DNA from: Neospora caninum Liverpool
Taxonomy: Eukaryota > Apicomplexa > Conoidasida > Eucoccidiorida > Sarcocystidae
Assembly (NCBI RefSeq): GCF_000208865.1
Contig: NC_018390.1
Location: 1 to 64,000 of the forward strand
DNA: 64,000 nucleotides
Direction of reading: 5' to 3'
Below the pieces are notes generated by a model. It searched no databases. It saw only the letters and a program-made list of their open reading frames with translations, and was not told the DNA's origin. This document shows positions 63,925 through 64,000 of the stretch, in pieces (the first letter of the stretch is position 1; each line of letters starts with the position of its first letter). The translations under genes were made by a program, and so were the position numbers.

Positions 63925-64000
63925 CTGTGACAAAGCGGACACCACACCGGAGAAGCACCCACGAAATACGCCGACACTCCAATGCCGAGGTTCTTCTGCT

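Overview
This is one end of a chromosome of a coccidian apicomplexan, most likely the Toxoplasma/Neospora/Hammondia group. The evidence is a left-hand telomere of CCCTAAA repeats, roughly even base composition, genes rich in short GT-AG introns, and large secreted PAN/apple, EGF and thrombospondin-type proteins of the kind this group uses as adhesins. The species cannot be fixed from the window. All exon models were read by hand from splice sites and frame continuity. A 100-base run of N sits at 59962-60061.

Region 1, 1-21.5 kb, is subtelomeric. A telomere array grades into 17-bp derivatives (to about 1025). Next come decayed remains of two motor genes, both on the + strand. The first is the 3' part of a dynein heavy chain (about 1.5-9.4 kb, with in-frame stops and a frameshift). 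The second is a kinesin-13-like motor (about 18.3-20.4 kb, also broken). Between them lies an intact minus-strand gene for a 1171-residue secreted protein with an EGF-like module and ten PAN modules in five near-identical 531-bp units. A degenerate interstitial telomere tract (21256-21460) closes the region, and half of a 57-bp dispersed repeat follows it.

Region 2, 21.5-36 kb, holds ordinary genes: adenylosuccinate synthetase (+), a multi-exon secreted PA14 protein with a malectin-like C-terminal module (-), a CCDC12/Cwf18-type splicing factor (-), and a large single-exon thrombospondin-type-1 protein (+).

Region 3, 36-42.4 kb, has only weak coding candidates.

Region 4, 42.5-54 kb, is one + strand gene that resolves into 32 exons with complete phase agreement. 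It encodes a secreted protein of about 1873 residues with roughly 21 PAN-like modules of two alternating types, and is the most striking object in the window.

Region 5, 54-64 kb, has a four-exon glutaredoxin (+), the gap, and the 3' part of a PA2G4/EBP1-type gene (-) running off the right edge.

Three genes (two PAN proteins, one TSP1 protein), and possibly the PA14 protein, are secreted multi-domain adhesin-like proteins. The window therefore looks like a chromosome-end neighbourhood of surface or microneme-type genes mixed with housekeeping genes and motor-gene debris.
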